From NCBI GenBank assembly GCA_021107755.1, contig JAIOSF010000023.1, positions 124,001 to 188,000 on the forward strand: a DNA stretch of 64,000 bases. The letters are read 5' to 3'. Positions within the stretch are counted from its first letter, which is position 1, and every line of letters starts with the position of its first letter. Positions 8,643 through 17,691 of this stretch are shown piece after piece. Under the pieces are notes generated by a model. It was given only the letters and a program-made list of their open reading frames with translations. It was not told the DNA's origin and ran no database searches. This DNA is from Arcobacteraceae bacterium. GTDB taxonomy: Bacteria; Campylobacterota; Campylobacteria; Campylobacterales; Arcobacteraceae. The translations under genes were made by a program, and so were the position numbers.

Positions 8643-10427
8643 ATGAATACAAAAAAAACAGCAAAACAGGGGCTTTGGGCTATTTTAGCCCCAGTAAATT
8701 TTGAAATATACACCGCTATGTTTCTTTCAGCCATTAGTGCTATTAGTTTAATAGCTAGTTTAACACTACTATCATTTACCTTATCAAATATTTTGCTTGG
8801 AACTCCTTTACAAATATTTGATATAGAGTTTGATATTTTTATTACTATCATTGTACTTGCTATTATCACTACTATCTCTTTTCTATCAAGATCAAGTGCT
8901 TTTGTCGTTTCCCATTTGGGTGCTTTTAGATTAGAACAAATTTTAAGAACAAACTTATCTCTTCATCTATCAAAGGTACCTTTAGGTTATATTATATCTA
9001 CAGGTTCAGGTGCTTTAAAAAAAGTACTAAAAGATGATGTACTTGCTCTTCATGTTTTTGTAGCAGATAGTACACCGATGATTGCAAAAAGTATACTTGC
9101 TCCAATTCTAACGATGATAATTTTATTTATTGTAGATTATAGATTGGCACTTGCTAGTGTTTTTGTTTTAGTTGTAGGTGCTATTGTTATGTCTTATGCT
9201 ATGAAAGATTCTGTAGAATATAGAGTAAAATATGAAAATAGTCAAACAGATATAAACAAAGCAGTTGTAGAGTTTGCTCAAGCTATGCCTGTTGTGCGAA
9301 CTTTTGATGATGGTAGTGAATCTTTTAAGAAATACAATGATTCATTGTTTTCGTATAGAAAGAATTTAGATGCTTGGATGTCACAGACAAGTACAAGTGC
9401 TAAGTTAGGTACTCTTATTCTTACACCTTTACCTACACTCCTAGCTATTTTATTAACGGGAATGTATTTTTTAAACAATGGTTCATTGGAATTATCTTCT
9501 TTGATTTTGGCACTATTTTTAAGTACAGGTATGGCAGATTCACTTATGCCTTTGATGTGGCTAAATAACTTTATCAAAAAATCACAAGCAGCTGCTTTAA
9601 GGATACAAGAGATTATGGATATTGAAGATTTACCACAAGCCTCAGTTTGTGAAATACCAAATGATATATCTATATCTTTTAAAAATGTATCTTTTGCTTA
9701 TAATAAAACAGATAAAAAAGCCCTAGATGATATAAGTTTTGTAGTATCTGCAAAAAGTACAACTGCACTAGTAGGTCCAAGTGGTGCAGGGAAAAGTACT
9801 GTAGCTAAACTGATCCCTAGGTTTTGGGATGTTACAAGTGGAAGTATCAAAATAGGCGATACAGATATAAGAGATATATCAAATGAAAAGCTTATGGATA
9901 TAGTCTCTTTTGTATTTCAAGATACTTTTCTTTTTGCAGATACAATTTTTAATAATATCAAGATGGCAAATCCAAATGCAACTAAAGAGGATGTAATAAA
10001 TGCAGCCAAAGCAGCTCAAATACATGACTTTATAGAATCTTTACCAAATGCTTATGAGACAAAAGCTGGGGAGAGAGGTGCAAATCTTTCAGGTGGACAA
10101 AAACAAAGAATCACAATAGCTAGAACAATATTAAGAGATAACCCTATTATTGTACTAGATGAAGCAACTGCTTTTGCTGATCCAGAGAATGAAGAGGAGA
10201 TTATAAAAGCATTGGCAAATCTAATGAAAAACAAAACAGTAATAGTAATCGCTCATCGTCTTTCAACGATAAAAGATGTAGATCAAATCATCGTAGTAGA
10301 TGAAGGGAAGATAAAAGAAAGAGGAAAACATCAAGAGCTTTTAGATAATAAACAAGTATATTTTGATCTTTGGAGCAATTATGAAAAAGCCCAAGCATGG
10401 AACTTAGAAACAAAGGAGGCAGTATAA
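8643..10427 (+). CDS. ABC transporter permease-ATPase, siderophore type (YbtP/IrtA-like half)
   Basis: This 594-residue fused exporter-fold ABC half-transporter has six membrane helices (about 1-320) and a C-terminal ATPase with Walker A GPSGAGKST, Q-loop VFQDTFLF, signature LSGGQKQR, Walker B IIVLDEATAF and H-loop IAHRLST. Walker B reads DEATAFAD rather than the usual DEATSALD. It is followed immediately by a second half-transporter, with TAATG stop/start overlap, so the pair probably forms a heterodimer. In YbtP-YbtQ and IrtAB this architecture imports ferric siderophores despite the exporter fold. Receptor, AraC regulator and MFS neighbours support that role here. Confidence 0.88.
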   Translation: MNTKKTAKQGLWAILAPVNFEIYTAMFLSAISAISLIASLTLLSFTLSNILLGTPLQIFDIEFDIFITIIVLAIITTISFLSRSSAFVVSHLGAFRLEQILRTNLSLHLSKVPLGYIISTGSGALKKVLKDDVLALHVFVADSTPMIAKSILAPILTMIILFIVDYRLALASVFVLVVGAIVMSYAMKDSVEYRVKYENSQTDINKAVVEFAQAMPVVRTFDDGSESFKKYNDSLFSYRKNLDAWMSQTSTSAKLGTLILTPLPTLLAILLTGMYFLNNGSLELSSLILALFLSTGMADSLMPLMWLNNFIKKSQAAALRIQEIMDIEDLPQASVCEIPNDISISFKNVSFAYNKTDKKALDDISFVVSAKSTTALVGPSGAGKSTVAKLIPRFWDVTSGSIKIGDTDIRDISNEKLMDIVSFVFQDTFLFADTIFNNIKMANPNATKEDVINAAKAAQIHDFIESLPNAYETKAGERGANLSGGQKQRITIARTILRDNPIIVLDEATAFADPENEEEIIKALANLMKNKTVIVIAHRLSTIKDVDQIIVVDEGKIKERGKHQELLDNKQVYFDLWSNYEKAQAWNLETKEAV

Positions 10428-12193
10428 TGAGTCAAGAGGTATCAACATTAGCCCAAAGCTATAAAACAACTATTGAAATTGCAGATTCAAAAGCTAGTGC
10501 TTTAAAGAAAAGTTATCTGTTTTATATCTTCTCATTCGTTACTAGAGGTTTAGCATTTGCTTTCTTTTTTCCACTATTATCGGTTATGTTTAGTGAAACT
10601 TTTATTTTAGATGATGCCCTATTATGGTTTGGATTAATTGTAATATTCACTATTGTATCACTTGGTTTTCACTGGCTAGCTTCACATTTTAACTACTCAA
10701 AAGATTTAACAGATGTGACGCATAATCTAAGGCTAAAGTTAGGGAACAAAATCAAAACAATGCCTCTTCAAAGATTAAACAAATACCGTACAGGTGAACT
10801 AAACTCTATTTTGGCATCGAATGTAGATCAATCTGTTTTACATATGGGGATAGTTGCAGGTATGGGACTAGAAGCTTTTATAGTACCCATTATTATTGTT
10901 TTAGCAACTTTTTTTATCAATGTAAAGATGGCACTTGCTATGCTTATAGCTTTTCCTTTAGCTATACCAATTTATAAATGGAGTCGTAAAAAAAGTAAAC
11001 AAGAAAGAACAGACAATACTAAAGTTCATGCAACTTTAGAAGCTGATACATTAGAGTATCTACAAGGTTTACCAGTACTACGATCTATCAATCAAGTAGG
11101 AGTTAATGCTAAAAACTTACAAAAATCTATAGCAAAAGCAAGAGAAGTTCAAAAAAATGGTGTATTCAGTGTGACTCTACCAATGGTAATAATGACTACT
11201 TTAATGGAATTTGTATTTTTAATGGTTTTATCTTTGGGTGCTTTATGGATAGCTGATGCTACTATAACTGTAGCTTCACTTGTAGCTATATTAGTTATCT
11301 TAGGAAGATCATCTGAACCTTTATCAAACTTTCTTGCTATTGCAGGGGTATTAGATATTATGGAAGCTGGATTTACAAATATCAAAGGGGTATTAAATCA
11401 AAAAGATTTAAAAGTAAAAAAACCTACAAAAGTACCCAAAGTATTTGATATAGAGTTTAAGAAAGTTGACTTTAACTATTTAGACTATGAAAACAAAGCT
11501 ATAGATGATGTTTCATTTACTATCAAAGCAAACTCTTTAACAGCAATAGTAGGACCTAGTGGAAGTGGGAAAACAACTATTACTAAACTTATTATGAGAT
11601 TTGATGATCCAAGTAGCGGAAATATCTCAATTGGTGGAGTTGATATAAAAAATATGACTCAAGTAGAACTTATGTCTTATATCTCTGTAGTGTTTCAAGA
11701 TGTGTATTTATTTGATGATACTATTTTAAATAATATCCGTATGGGTAAAACAAGTGCTAGTGATGAAGAGGTTTATATAGCTGCACAAAAAGCACATTGT
11801 CATGAGTTTATATCAAGACTTCCTCAAGGATATGAAACAACTGTTGGTGAAATTGGTGGTAATTTAAGTGGTGGTGAAAAACAAAGAATTTCAATCGCTC
11901 GTGCTATTTTAAAAGATGCACCTATAGTGATACTTGATGAACCAACCTCAGCACTTGACACTCAAAGTGAAGTAGCTGTTCAAAATGCTTTAGATGAACT
12001 AATAGTTAATAAAACTGTTATAGTAATAGCTCATAGACTCTCTACAATTTCACATGCTAATCATATTTTAGTTATGGGAAATGGGACTATCAAAGAGCAA
12101 GGAAGCCATAAAGAGTTAGTCGCTAAAAAAGGAAAATATTATAGCATGTTTGAGGCGCAACAAAGAATCAAAGAGTGGCATATAGATGCATAA
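10427..12193 (+). CDS. ABC transporter permease-ATPase, siderophore type (YbtQ/IrtB-like half)
   Basis: This is a 588-residue partner of the preceding half-transporter. I chose the ATG at 10427, which overlaps the upstream stop and has AAGGAGG eight bases before it; an in-frame start at 10397 is less likely. Six membrane helices (about 25-310) precede an ATPase with Walker A GPSGSGKTT, signature LSGGEKQR, Walker B IVILDEPTSALD and H-loop IAHRLST. Its nucleotide site is fully canonical, unlike the partner's slightly altered Walker B extension. Expected location is the inner membrane, moving a ferric siderophore from the periplasm. The substrate is unknown. Confidence 0.88.
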   Translation: MSQEVSTLAQSYKTTIEIADSKASALKKSYLFYIFSFVTRGLAFAFFFPLLSVMFSETFILDDALLWFGLIVIFTIVSLGFHWLASHFNYSKDLTDVTHNLRLKLGNKIKTMPLQRLNKYRTGELNSILASNVDQSVLHMGIVAGMGLEAFIVPIIIVLATFFINVKMALAMLIAFPLAIPIYKWSRKKSKQERTDNTKVHATLEADTLEYLQGLPVLRSINQVGVNAKNLQKSIAKAREVQKNGVFSVTLPMVIMTTLMEFVFLMVLSLGALWIADATITVASLVAILVILGRSSEPLSNFLAIAGVLDIMEAGFTNIKGVLNQKDLKVKKPTKVPKVFDIEFKKVDFNYLDYENKAIDDVSFTIKANSLTAIVGPSGSGKTTITKLIMRFDDPSSGNISIGGVDIKNMTQVELMSYISVVFQDVYLFDDTILNNIRMGKTSASDEEVYIAAQKAHCHEFISRLPQGYETTVGEIGGNLSGGEKQRISIARAILKDAPIVILDEPTSALDTQSEVAVQNALDELIVNKTVIVIAHRLSTISHANHILVMGNGTIKEQGSHKELVAKKGKYYSMFEAQQRIKEWHIDA

Positions 12194-13397
12194 ATCACAA
12201 CTAACAAAACAGGCTATTTTCCTTTTAGGTAGTTTATACACTACACAGTTTGTAGCTTTTGCTTTTTTTTCAGTAGCCATAGTCGCTATCTGGAGAGAGG
12301 GCGGTATGTCTTTGGAGCAATTAGGCTTTGTATCACTTCTGAGCATGGTGTGGGTTGTAAAGTTTTTATGGTCACCTATGGTTGAAAAATACATACAAAA
12401 GAATGCAGGATACTACAAAAAGTTTTTGCTCATAGTTCAAAGTTTACTTGTAACATCGATACTCTTAGTTAGTCTTTTTGATGTTATTAGTGATAAAGAG
12501 ATTATCTTTACTTTACTGATTTTAGTAGGACTTTTATCTGCTACTCAAGATATAGCTACTGAGGGTTTAGCATATAAGATACTAAAAAAATCAGAAAGAG
12601 GCTTTGGTGGTACACTAAAAACCATAGGTGGTATTTTAGGTTATGTTCTTGGTGCTGGTGTAGCACTTAGTATTTATGAGCAAGTTGGTTGGGAGATGAC
12701 AATCTTTATGCTCGCCTTTCTTAGCTCTTTAACACTGTTTCAACTACTGTTATATAAAGAGAGTAGTTCAAATATTACGCCCACAGATGAAACTATTAGT
12801 TGGAAAATATTTTACAGATATTGGAAAACACGAAACAAGAAAATTTGGCTTGTTTTTTTAATTTTATTTCCCCTTGGAATGTCTATAGCGCATGGTCTTT
12901 TAATTCCGTTACTCGTAGATAAAGGATGGGATTTAGAAAAAATAGGATTTATAAAAGGAGTTGTTGGGAGTATATTAGGAATTATTAGTGCAATTATAAG
13001 TGGATGGCTATTAAAACATTTTAGTAGAAAAAGTGTTTTGTTAGGCGTTTCTCTCATTGAAGTAATAGGTTTTTTATTTTTGCTTTTACTGTATGAGGGG
13101 AATACAAATATGATTATAAATGCCTTAGCTATAGGAACTATTTTTATAAGTTATGGAGCTTCTATGCCTATCATATCTGCTCTTATTATGGATCATATTG
13201 AGAATTTCCCAACTGCTGAGTATGCTCTACAGTTTACTATATATATGTTTGTGGGTGTTATTGCAGGCGCTGGAGGTGTTTCTTTGTCTGGTATATATGG
13301 ATATGAGACGATGATTATAGCTTCATCTGTTTTCTCATTGCTTACAATGGTCTTTGTACTTATGTATTTTAAGGAGCTAGAACATGAAAGAGCTTAA
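12186..13397 (+). CDS. MFS transporter, RhtX/AmpG-like
   Basis: This 403-residue, 12-helix major facilitator protein resembles the RhtX/FptX/AmpG group, whose members import siderophores or muropeptides across the inner membrane. The family-like feature is SATQDIATEGLAYKIL at about 117-132, where AmpG relatives carry a TQDIA-type motif. It overlaps the upstream ABC gene by eight bases and the next gene by 14, so it is part of the same translationally coupled operon. In Rhizobium and Pseudomonas a single permease of this family can replace an ABC importer, so here it may be a second entry route or assist the ABC pair. Confidence 0.82.
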   Translation: MHKSQLTKQAIFLLGSLYTTQFVAFAFFSVAIVAIWREGGMSLEQLGFVSLLSMVWVVKFLWSPMVEKYIQKNAGYYKKFLLIVQSLLVTSILLVSLFDVISDKEIIFTLLILVGLLSATQDIATEGLAYKILKKSERGFGGTLKTIGGILGYVLGAGVALSIYEQVGWEMTIFMLAFLSSLTLFQLLLYKESSSNITPTDETISWKIFYRYWKTRNKKIWLVFLILFPLGMSIAHGLLIPLLVDKGWDLEKIGFIKGVVGSILGIISAIISGWLLKHFSRKSVLLGVSLIEVIGFLFLLLLYEGNTNMIINALAIGTIFISYGASMPIISALIMDHIENFPTAEYALQFTIYMFVGVIAGAGGVSLSGIYGYETMIIASSVFSLLTMVFVLMYFKELEHERA

Positions 13398-14553
13398 AGT
13401 TTTAATGTTTGTAAATATTTTATGTGTATCAGCAATGATGGCATTTTTAGCAGTAGTTGGACCAATAATTAGGGCTTTAAATATGCAAGAATGGCATGCA
13501 GGACTAACGGTATCTCTTGGTGGTATTTTGTGGGTTTTATTATCAAGATATTGGGGTAAAAAAAGTGATATAGTTGGAAGAAAACCTATTTTACTTATAG
13601 GTGTTTTTGGTGTTGCTATATCTTATTTAGTATTAGCAATTTTCATTGATTTTGCTGTTGTGACTCCCCCATTGGTATTTATCTCTTTGGTTGTACTTTT
13701 AGTAACTAGAGGAGCAATAGGAGCTTTTTATTCTGCAATTACACCTGTATCAAACGCTCTTATTGCAGATCATGTGGAAAAATCAAAAAGAACATCTTAT
13801 ATAGCAAAACTTGCAGCATCTAGCGGAATTGCTATGATTATTGGTCCTAGTGTTGCTGGGTATCTAGCAGGGTATGGTTTAGCCACTCCTTTGTATACTT
13901 TTGCGATATTGCCTTTATTAGGAAGTGTAATATTGTATTATGCTTTACCAAAAGAAGAAGTTGTTGTAAAAGAGAAGGTGCCAGTTCCTAAACTTTTTGA
14001 TAAGAGGTTAAGACTTCCTATGATAGCTGCATTTGTTACTATGTTTGGGGTGATAACTGCACAAGTTTGTTTGGGATTTTTTGTTATAGATAAGCTTAAT
14101 ACTGACTTAATACAAGGTGCAAAAATTACAGGATATGTACTGGCTTGTATCGGGGTATCTTTTATTTTATCACAAATTATAATTTCAAAAATTAAAACAG
14201 ATCCTTTTGTATTACTAAAGTTTGGCTCACTTATAGGTATGCTTGGATATATTATTGTAGTAATGATGGACTCTCAACTTGTATTAACTATTGGGTTTTG
14301 TATCACAGCATTTGGTATGGGGATAATTTTTCCAGCCTTTCAAACATTAGCAGTAAATCTAGTAACAAAACATGAACAAGGAGCAGCATCAGGAACTGTA
14401 TCAGCAGCACAAGGTATGGGCATGGTTGTAGCACCTGTTGTAAGTACTTCACTTTATCAAATTAATCCTATAGTTCCATTTATTTTTACCGCACTTACAT
14501 TTGGAATACTATTTGTTATTTCATTTATTCATATAAAGAAAATAAATGTTTGA
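13384..14553 (+). CDS. MFS efflux-type transporter
   Basis: This 389-residue, 12-helix major facilitator protein is of the drug/siderophore-export type. It shows the loop 2-3 motif SRYWGKKSDIVGRKPILLIG (a variant of GxxxDRxGRR) and the motif C-like region in helix 5 (SSGIAMIIGPSVAGYLAGYG) typical of antiporters. It overlaps genes on both sides. With an importer set upstream, it may export a siderophore or its breakdown product, as EntS-like proteins do; this is inference from position. A general drug exporter remains possible. Confidence 0.75.
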   Translation: MKELKVLMFVNILCVSAMMAFLAVVGPIIRALNMQEWHAGLTVSLGGILWVLLSRYWGKKSDIVGRKPILLIGVFGVAISYLVLAIFIDFAVVTPPLVFISLVVLLVTRGAIGAFYSAITPVSNALIADHVEKSKRTSYIAKLAASSGIAMIIGPSVAGYLAGYGLATPLYTFAILPLLGSVILYYALPKEEVVVKEKVPVPKLFDKRLRLPMIAAFVTMFGVITAQVCLGFFVIDKLNTDLIQGAKITGYVLACIGVSFILSQIIISKIKTDPFVLLKFGSLIGMLGYIIVVMMDSQLVLTIGFCITAFGMGIIFPAFQTLAVNLVTKHEQGAASGTVSAAQGMGMVVAPVVSTSLYQINPIVPFIFTALTFGILFVISFIHIKKINV

Positions 14554-15085
14554 AGTGCTTATTTTAGCAATAGCTCTTAGTATGGATGCTTTTGCTGTTT
14601 CTATCGGTCTTGGAATAAAAGAGAAAAAAAACATTAAAACTATTGCTTTAAAAGCAGGATTGTTGTTTGGTTTATTCCAAGCTTTCATGCCACTTATTGG
14701 CTATCTTGGTGGAGTTGGATTAAAAGAATACATTAGTGGATATGATAGTATTATCGCTTTTGCTCTATTATCTTTAATTGGGGCAAAAATGATTTATGAA
14801 TCATATCAAGAAAAAGTGGAAGAAGAGATAAGGTGTGTCTCAAATCGTATTATTTTAACACTAGCCATAGCCACAAGCATTGATGCTATGGCAGCTGGAT
14901 TTACACTTCACTTATTTGATTTAAATCCTTATGCTTCAGTAGTAGTTATAGGTTGTACTACATTTATATTTAGTTATTTAGGAGTATATATAGGGAAAAG
15001 AACAGGAGCTAAATATGAACAAAATGCAGAAAAATTTGGTGGTATCGTTTTGATACTTATTGGACTTAAAATACTCATAGCATAA
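14546..15085 (+). CDS. mntP: MntP-type manganese efflux pump
   Basis: This 179-residue membrane protein of the MntP (YebN) family is built of two repeated three-helix units: ALSMDAFAVSIGLGI near residue 10 and ATSIDAMAAGFTLHL near residue 112. Both carry the conserved Asp-Ala needed for Mn(II) export. Length equals the usual 180-190 residues. It overlaps the MFS gene by eight bases and so is expected to be co-expressed with iron uptake genes. This fits the known need to adjust the Mn/Fe ratio when iron is scarce. Confidence 0.9.
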   Translation: MFEVLILAIALSMDAFAVSIGLGIKEKKNIKTIALKAGLLFGLFQAFMPLIGYLGGVGLKEYISGYDSIIAFALLSLIGAKMIYESYQEKVEEEIRCVSNRIILTLAIATSIDAMAAGFTLHLFDLNPYASVVVIGCTTFIFSYLGVYIGKRTGAKYEQNAEKFGGIVLILIGLKILIA

Positions 15086-15124
15086 AATGTAGTATAGATT
15101 TATTTTAATAAAAGGAAATTTTTA

Positions 15125-16087
15125 ATGGAAAAGAAAGTTAGTGTTAATTCACGAATTATGTTTGTAGCTATGTTAAATATAACAATAGTTATTTTAGAGT
15201 TGGTTTATGGTGCGATTTCTAATTCGTTGGCTTTGATTACGGATGCTTTGCATAATCTTGGGGATGTATTAGCTTTATTTGTGGCATTGATTGCCACATA
15301 TTATGCACTAAAAGCTGCTAGTTCAAAAATGACTTTTGGTTTTGTTCGAGCTGAGATGATGGCCGCTTTTATCAATTCTCTATTTTTATGTATCACCATG
15401 ACCTATATACTTTATGAAGCTGTTTTAAGATTTTTTAATCCAATACTCATAGAAACGAATAGTGTTATTTTCGTGGCAACTGTTGCTTTGATTGTAAATG
15501 GAATTAGTGCTTATTTACTCAAAGACTATCATCACTTACACCATCATCATGGACACACTGAACACAACCATGATCATGAACATTCCCATTCTTGTAATCA
15601 CCAACATTCTCATAACGAAGATCTAAATATGAAAGCTGCATATCTTCACATGTTAGGTGATGCTGGCATATCTTTTGGGGTAATAATTGGAGCAATTGCA
15701 ACTATCTATTTAAATACTCCATATATTGACCCTATCATAACATTTCTTTTTGGAGTTTATATATTAAAAAGTAGTTTTGGCATTTTACAAGAAAGCTTTA
15801 TGAGTCTTATGGATGCAAATAAAGAAGATATTTCAAAGTATGAAAAAATGCTGTTATCATTTGATGAAATAGAAGCAATTCATGATGTACATTTGATACA
15901 TCCTTCATCAAAAGAGAAATATTTTTCAGCACATATTATTTTAAAAAATAATCAAGCCATCAAAGAGATAGAACAACTTCTAGAAAAAATTCGCCATAAA
16001 CTTCAACATTTTGGAGTAACACATACTTTATTGCAACCTGAAACCTCAAAGTATATCTACAGCTCCAATTATTGTGATGGACATTGA
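15125..16087 (+). CDS. CDF-family zinc/cadmium exporter (CzcD/ZitB-like)
   Basis: This is a 320-residue cation diffusion facilitator with six membrane helices and a cytoplasmic C-terminal domain. The metal site is canonical for Zn/Cd: H43xxxD47 in helix 2 (DALHNLGD) and HMLGD in helix 5. Between helices 4 and 5 there is a long His loop (about 138-167, HHLHHHHGHTEHNHDHEH) typical of zinc CDFs. The gene has its own AAGGAAA site and lies 39 bases after mntP, probably as the operon's last gene. Contrast with the second CDF at 33754, which has an altered helix-2 site. Confidence 0.9.
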   Translation: MEKKVSVNSRIMFVAMLNITIVILELVYGAISNSLALITDALHNLGDVLALFVALIATYYALKAASSKMTFGFVRAEMMAAFINSLFLCITMTYILYEAVLRFFNPILIETNSVIFVATVALIVNGISAYLLKDYHHLHHHHGHTEHNHDHEHSHSCNHQHSHNEDLNMKAAYLHMLGDAGISFGVIIGAIATIYLNTPYIDPIITFLFGVYILKSSFGILQESFMSLMDANKEDISKYEKMLLSFDEIEAIHDVHLIHPSSKEKYFSAHIILKNNQAIKEIEQLLEKIRHKLQHFGVTHTLLQPETSKYIYSSNYCDGH

Positions 16088-16141
16088 ACCTGTTTTTTTG
16101 ATATTACAAAGTTTTTTATAGGAAATTTAAGGAAATTTATC

Positions 16142-16161
16142 ATATGATATCAATTATCAAT
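16142..16161. promoter_or_regulatory. Candidate Fur box before the tonB unit
   Basis: ATATGATATCAATTATCAAT contains the TGATA/TATCA half-sites of the window's Fur-like motif in a less symmetrical arrangement. It is 71 bases upstream of the CpxP-like gene that precedes tonB. Confidence 0.5.
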
Positions 16162-16232
16162 TTCAATTGGCTAGCAAATTCTCTAAGATTATGGCAAGCC
16201 AATCAAACAACTTTTATAAGGATATATAAAAT

Positions 16233-16673
16233 ATGAGTAGAAAAAAAATAGCTATAACTATCTTATTATTAACAGCTATCTCTCTTTTTGGAGCAGATGT
16301 AAAGATGGAACAACCACAAAAAAACAAAAAAATGATGGTCAATGATATGATAATACTTCCTTTCCCTGGTGGAAAGATATTTAAAACTGAGAAGATTAAA
16401 CTCAGTGATAAACAAAAAGAACAGTTGGCTACAGAGGTTCGACCAATTATGCATGGAAAATACAATCCTTTAATGCAAGAGATATTTGTATTAGAAAAAT
16501 CTATCCAAAGAGTAATAAAGAAAAATAAAACTATTTTTGATGCAAGACTTCAAGATAAAATAGACAAAATAGCAGATTTGAAAAAAGAGGCTATTGAATA
16601 TAAACTAAAAGCACTCATGAAAATTAAATCTATTCTTACTCCAGAACAATGGCAAGTATGGATTAATTATTAA
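16233..16673 (+). CDS. Small periplasmic CpxP/Spy-like protein
   Basis: This 146-residue secreted protein has a signal peptide of about 20 residues (ends LFGADV). The mature protein is helical and basic, with two LTxxQ-like elements: IKLSDKQKEQL near residue 56 and SILTPEQWQVW at the C-terminus. Such paired elements mark Spy/CpxP and heavy-metal-resistance sensor folds. A SD-like AAGGATATATAAA precedes the ATG. It lies ten bases upstream of tonB behind a Fur-like box, so a role as a periplasmic metal- or stress-binding partner of the TonB system is possible but unproven. Confidence 0.6.
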   Translation: MSRKKIAITILLLTAISLFGADVKMEQPQKNKKMMVNDMIILPFPGGKIFKTEKIKLSDKQKEQLATEVRPIMHGKYNPLMQEIFVLEKSIQRVIKKNKTIFDARLQDKIDKIADLKKEAIEYKLKALMKIKSILTPEQWQVWINY

Positions 16674-16682
16674 GATAGATAG

Positions 16683-17345
16683 ATGACTTGGCTAAAAACA
16701 AACGAATCAAAAGGGATGTTTCTTTCTCTTTTGATTCACTCAACACTACTAACTGCTCTTTTAATGAGTAACGATAAACCCATCAAATTAGCAGATAAAG
16801 AGAAAACCATCTCTATTGATTTGATGAGTTATCAACCACCTAAACCTATTAAAAAACCAAAAGAGGTGGTCAAACAAGAACCAAAGCCAAAGCCTATTAA
16901 AAAACCTGAGCCAAAACACAAACCAATCATAAAGAAAAAACCTGAGCCAAAACCTGAACCTATAAAAGAGGAGATAAAAGAACCTATCACACCTGAACCA
17001 ATAGAACCAAAAAAGATAGAAAAACCTCAAAATACAAAGAAAAATATCCAAAAACAACAACAGGCATTTGTCAAAACAAACTTTGCCATCATAAGAGATA
17101 TGGTTTTGTCAAATTTAAGATATCCAAATATTGCTAAACGGATGGGATGGCAGGGAATTGTAGAGGTCAAACTAGTGATTTCTAAATCTGGGGAACTTCT
17201 TGAGTATAGTATCTTTAAATCTTCAGGGAAAAGACATCTTGACCAAGCGGCTCTTAAAGCTGTAGAATCAATAACTAAAGAAGATTTACCAAAACCAAAT
17301 AGCACTACAACTATTCTTCTCCCTATTGGTTTTAAATTACAATAA
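16683..17345 (+). CDS. tonB: TonB energy transducer
   Basis: This 220-residue TonB carries the ExbB/ExbD motor's energy to outer-membrane receptors. It has an N-terminal anchor (about 12-30, LLIHSTLLTALLMS), then a long Pro/Lys/Glu spacer of EPKP and KKP repeats (about 50-115). The C-terminal TonB domain (about 130-220) contains YPNIAKRMGWQGIVEVKLVIS and SSGKRHLDQAALKAVE. It lies between two TonB-dependent receptor loci and probably serves both, with ExbB/ExbD from 3738-4533. The gene follows the CpxP-like gene by ten bases. Confidence 0.93.
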   Translation: MTWLKTNESKGMFLSLLIHSTLLTALLMSNDKPIKLADKEKTISIDLMSYQPPKPIKKPKEVVKQEPKPKPIKKPEPKHKPIIKKKPEPKPEPIKEEIKEPITPEPIEPKKIEKPQNTKKNIQKQQQAFVKTNFAIIRDMVLSNLRYPNIAKRMGWQGIVEVKLVISKSGELLEYSIFKSSGKRHLDQAALKAVESITKEDLPKPNSTTTILLPIGFKLQ

Positions 17346-17354
17346 GGGGAAAAA

Positions 17355-17546
17355 ATGAGTCAACAGATTGTACAAAAATTTAATCACTTTAGAAACTATA
17401 AACTTGATATAGAAAATAAATATTTTATAAATCAAAGACCATCTACACTACCAGATATATATGAGCTAATAGAGATAGCAACTATTCTTGAAAATCATAA
17501 TATACAATATGAACTTACCTCACAGTTCAATCTAAAATATAAATAA
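17355..17546 (+). CDS. Small hypothetical protein after tonB
   Basis: A 63-residue soluble protein, no family recognised. A good ribosome site (AAGGGGAAAAA) and ten-base spacing from tonB support translation. The sequence is polar with many Asn, Ile and Tyr (NYKLDIENKYFINQRP), without Cys pairs, signal peptide or helix of membrane length. It is the last gene before a Fur-like box. Function unknown. Confidence 0.55.
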   Translation: MSQQIVQKFNHFRNYKLDIENKYFINQRPSTLPDIYELIEIATILENHNIQYELTSQFNLKYK

Positions 17547-17562
17547 AATCTTGATTTAAGTC

Positions 17563-17581
17563 AATGATATTGATTATCATT
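17563..17581. promoter_or_regulatory. Candidate Fur box before the second receptor operon
   Basis: AATGATATTGATTATCATT closely resembles the classical Fur box and is inverted around its centre (AATGATA / TATCATT). It is 28 bases before a tiny leader frame and 111 bases before the TonB receptor start. Confidence 0.75.
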
Positions 17582-17608
17582 AACTGTATAATCAATCAAA
17601 GGAAAATA

Positions 17609-17641
17609 ATGATACTTAAAAAAATTTATCGCTGTAGATAG
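17609..17641 (+). CDS. Possible 10-codon leader peptide
   Basis: A very short frame (M-I-L-K-K-I-Y-R-C-R-stop) begins at 17609 after AAAGGAAAATA, a good ribosome site. Its stop codon lies inside the left arm of the hairpin at 17636-17657. It sits between the Fur-like box and the receptor gene. A frame this short can arise by chance, so it is offered as a candidate leader only. Confidence 0.3.
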   Translation: MILKKIYRCR

Positions 17642-17657
17642 CCCATTTGGGCTATCT
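17636..17657 (+). promoter_or_regulatory. Perfect leader hairpin upstream of TonB receptor
   Basis: AGATAGCCC (17636-17644) and GGGCTATCT (17649-17657) form a perfect 9-bp stem with an ATTT loop. No run of T follows, so it is a weak intrinsic terminator by itself. It overlaps the stop of the short leader frame and lies 34 bases upstream of the receptor ATG. Confidence 0.6.
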
Positions 17658-17691
17658 AAATTTCGAATAAAATACAAAATTGGAGAATTTT

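Noticed and set aside
16166-16203. ATTGGCT/AGCCAAT inverted pair before the CpxP-like gene
   Set aside because: Only seven bases with a 24-base loop and no T run; too weak to call a terminator or operator.
16788-17060. Minus-strand frame rich in Trp, Phe and Leu
   Set aside because: It is antisense to the Pro/Lys repeat spacer of tonB; the codon bias of that repeat produces the pattern.
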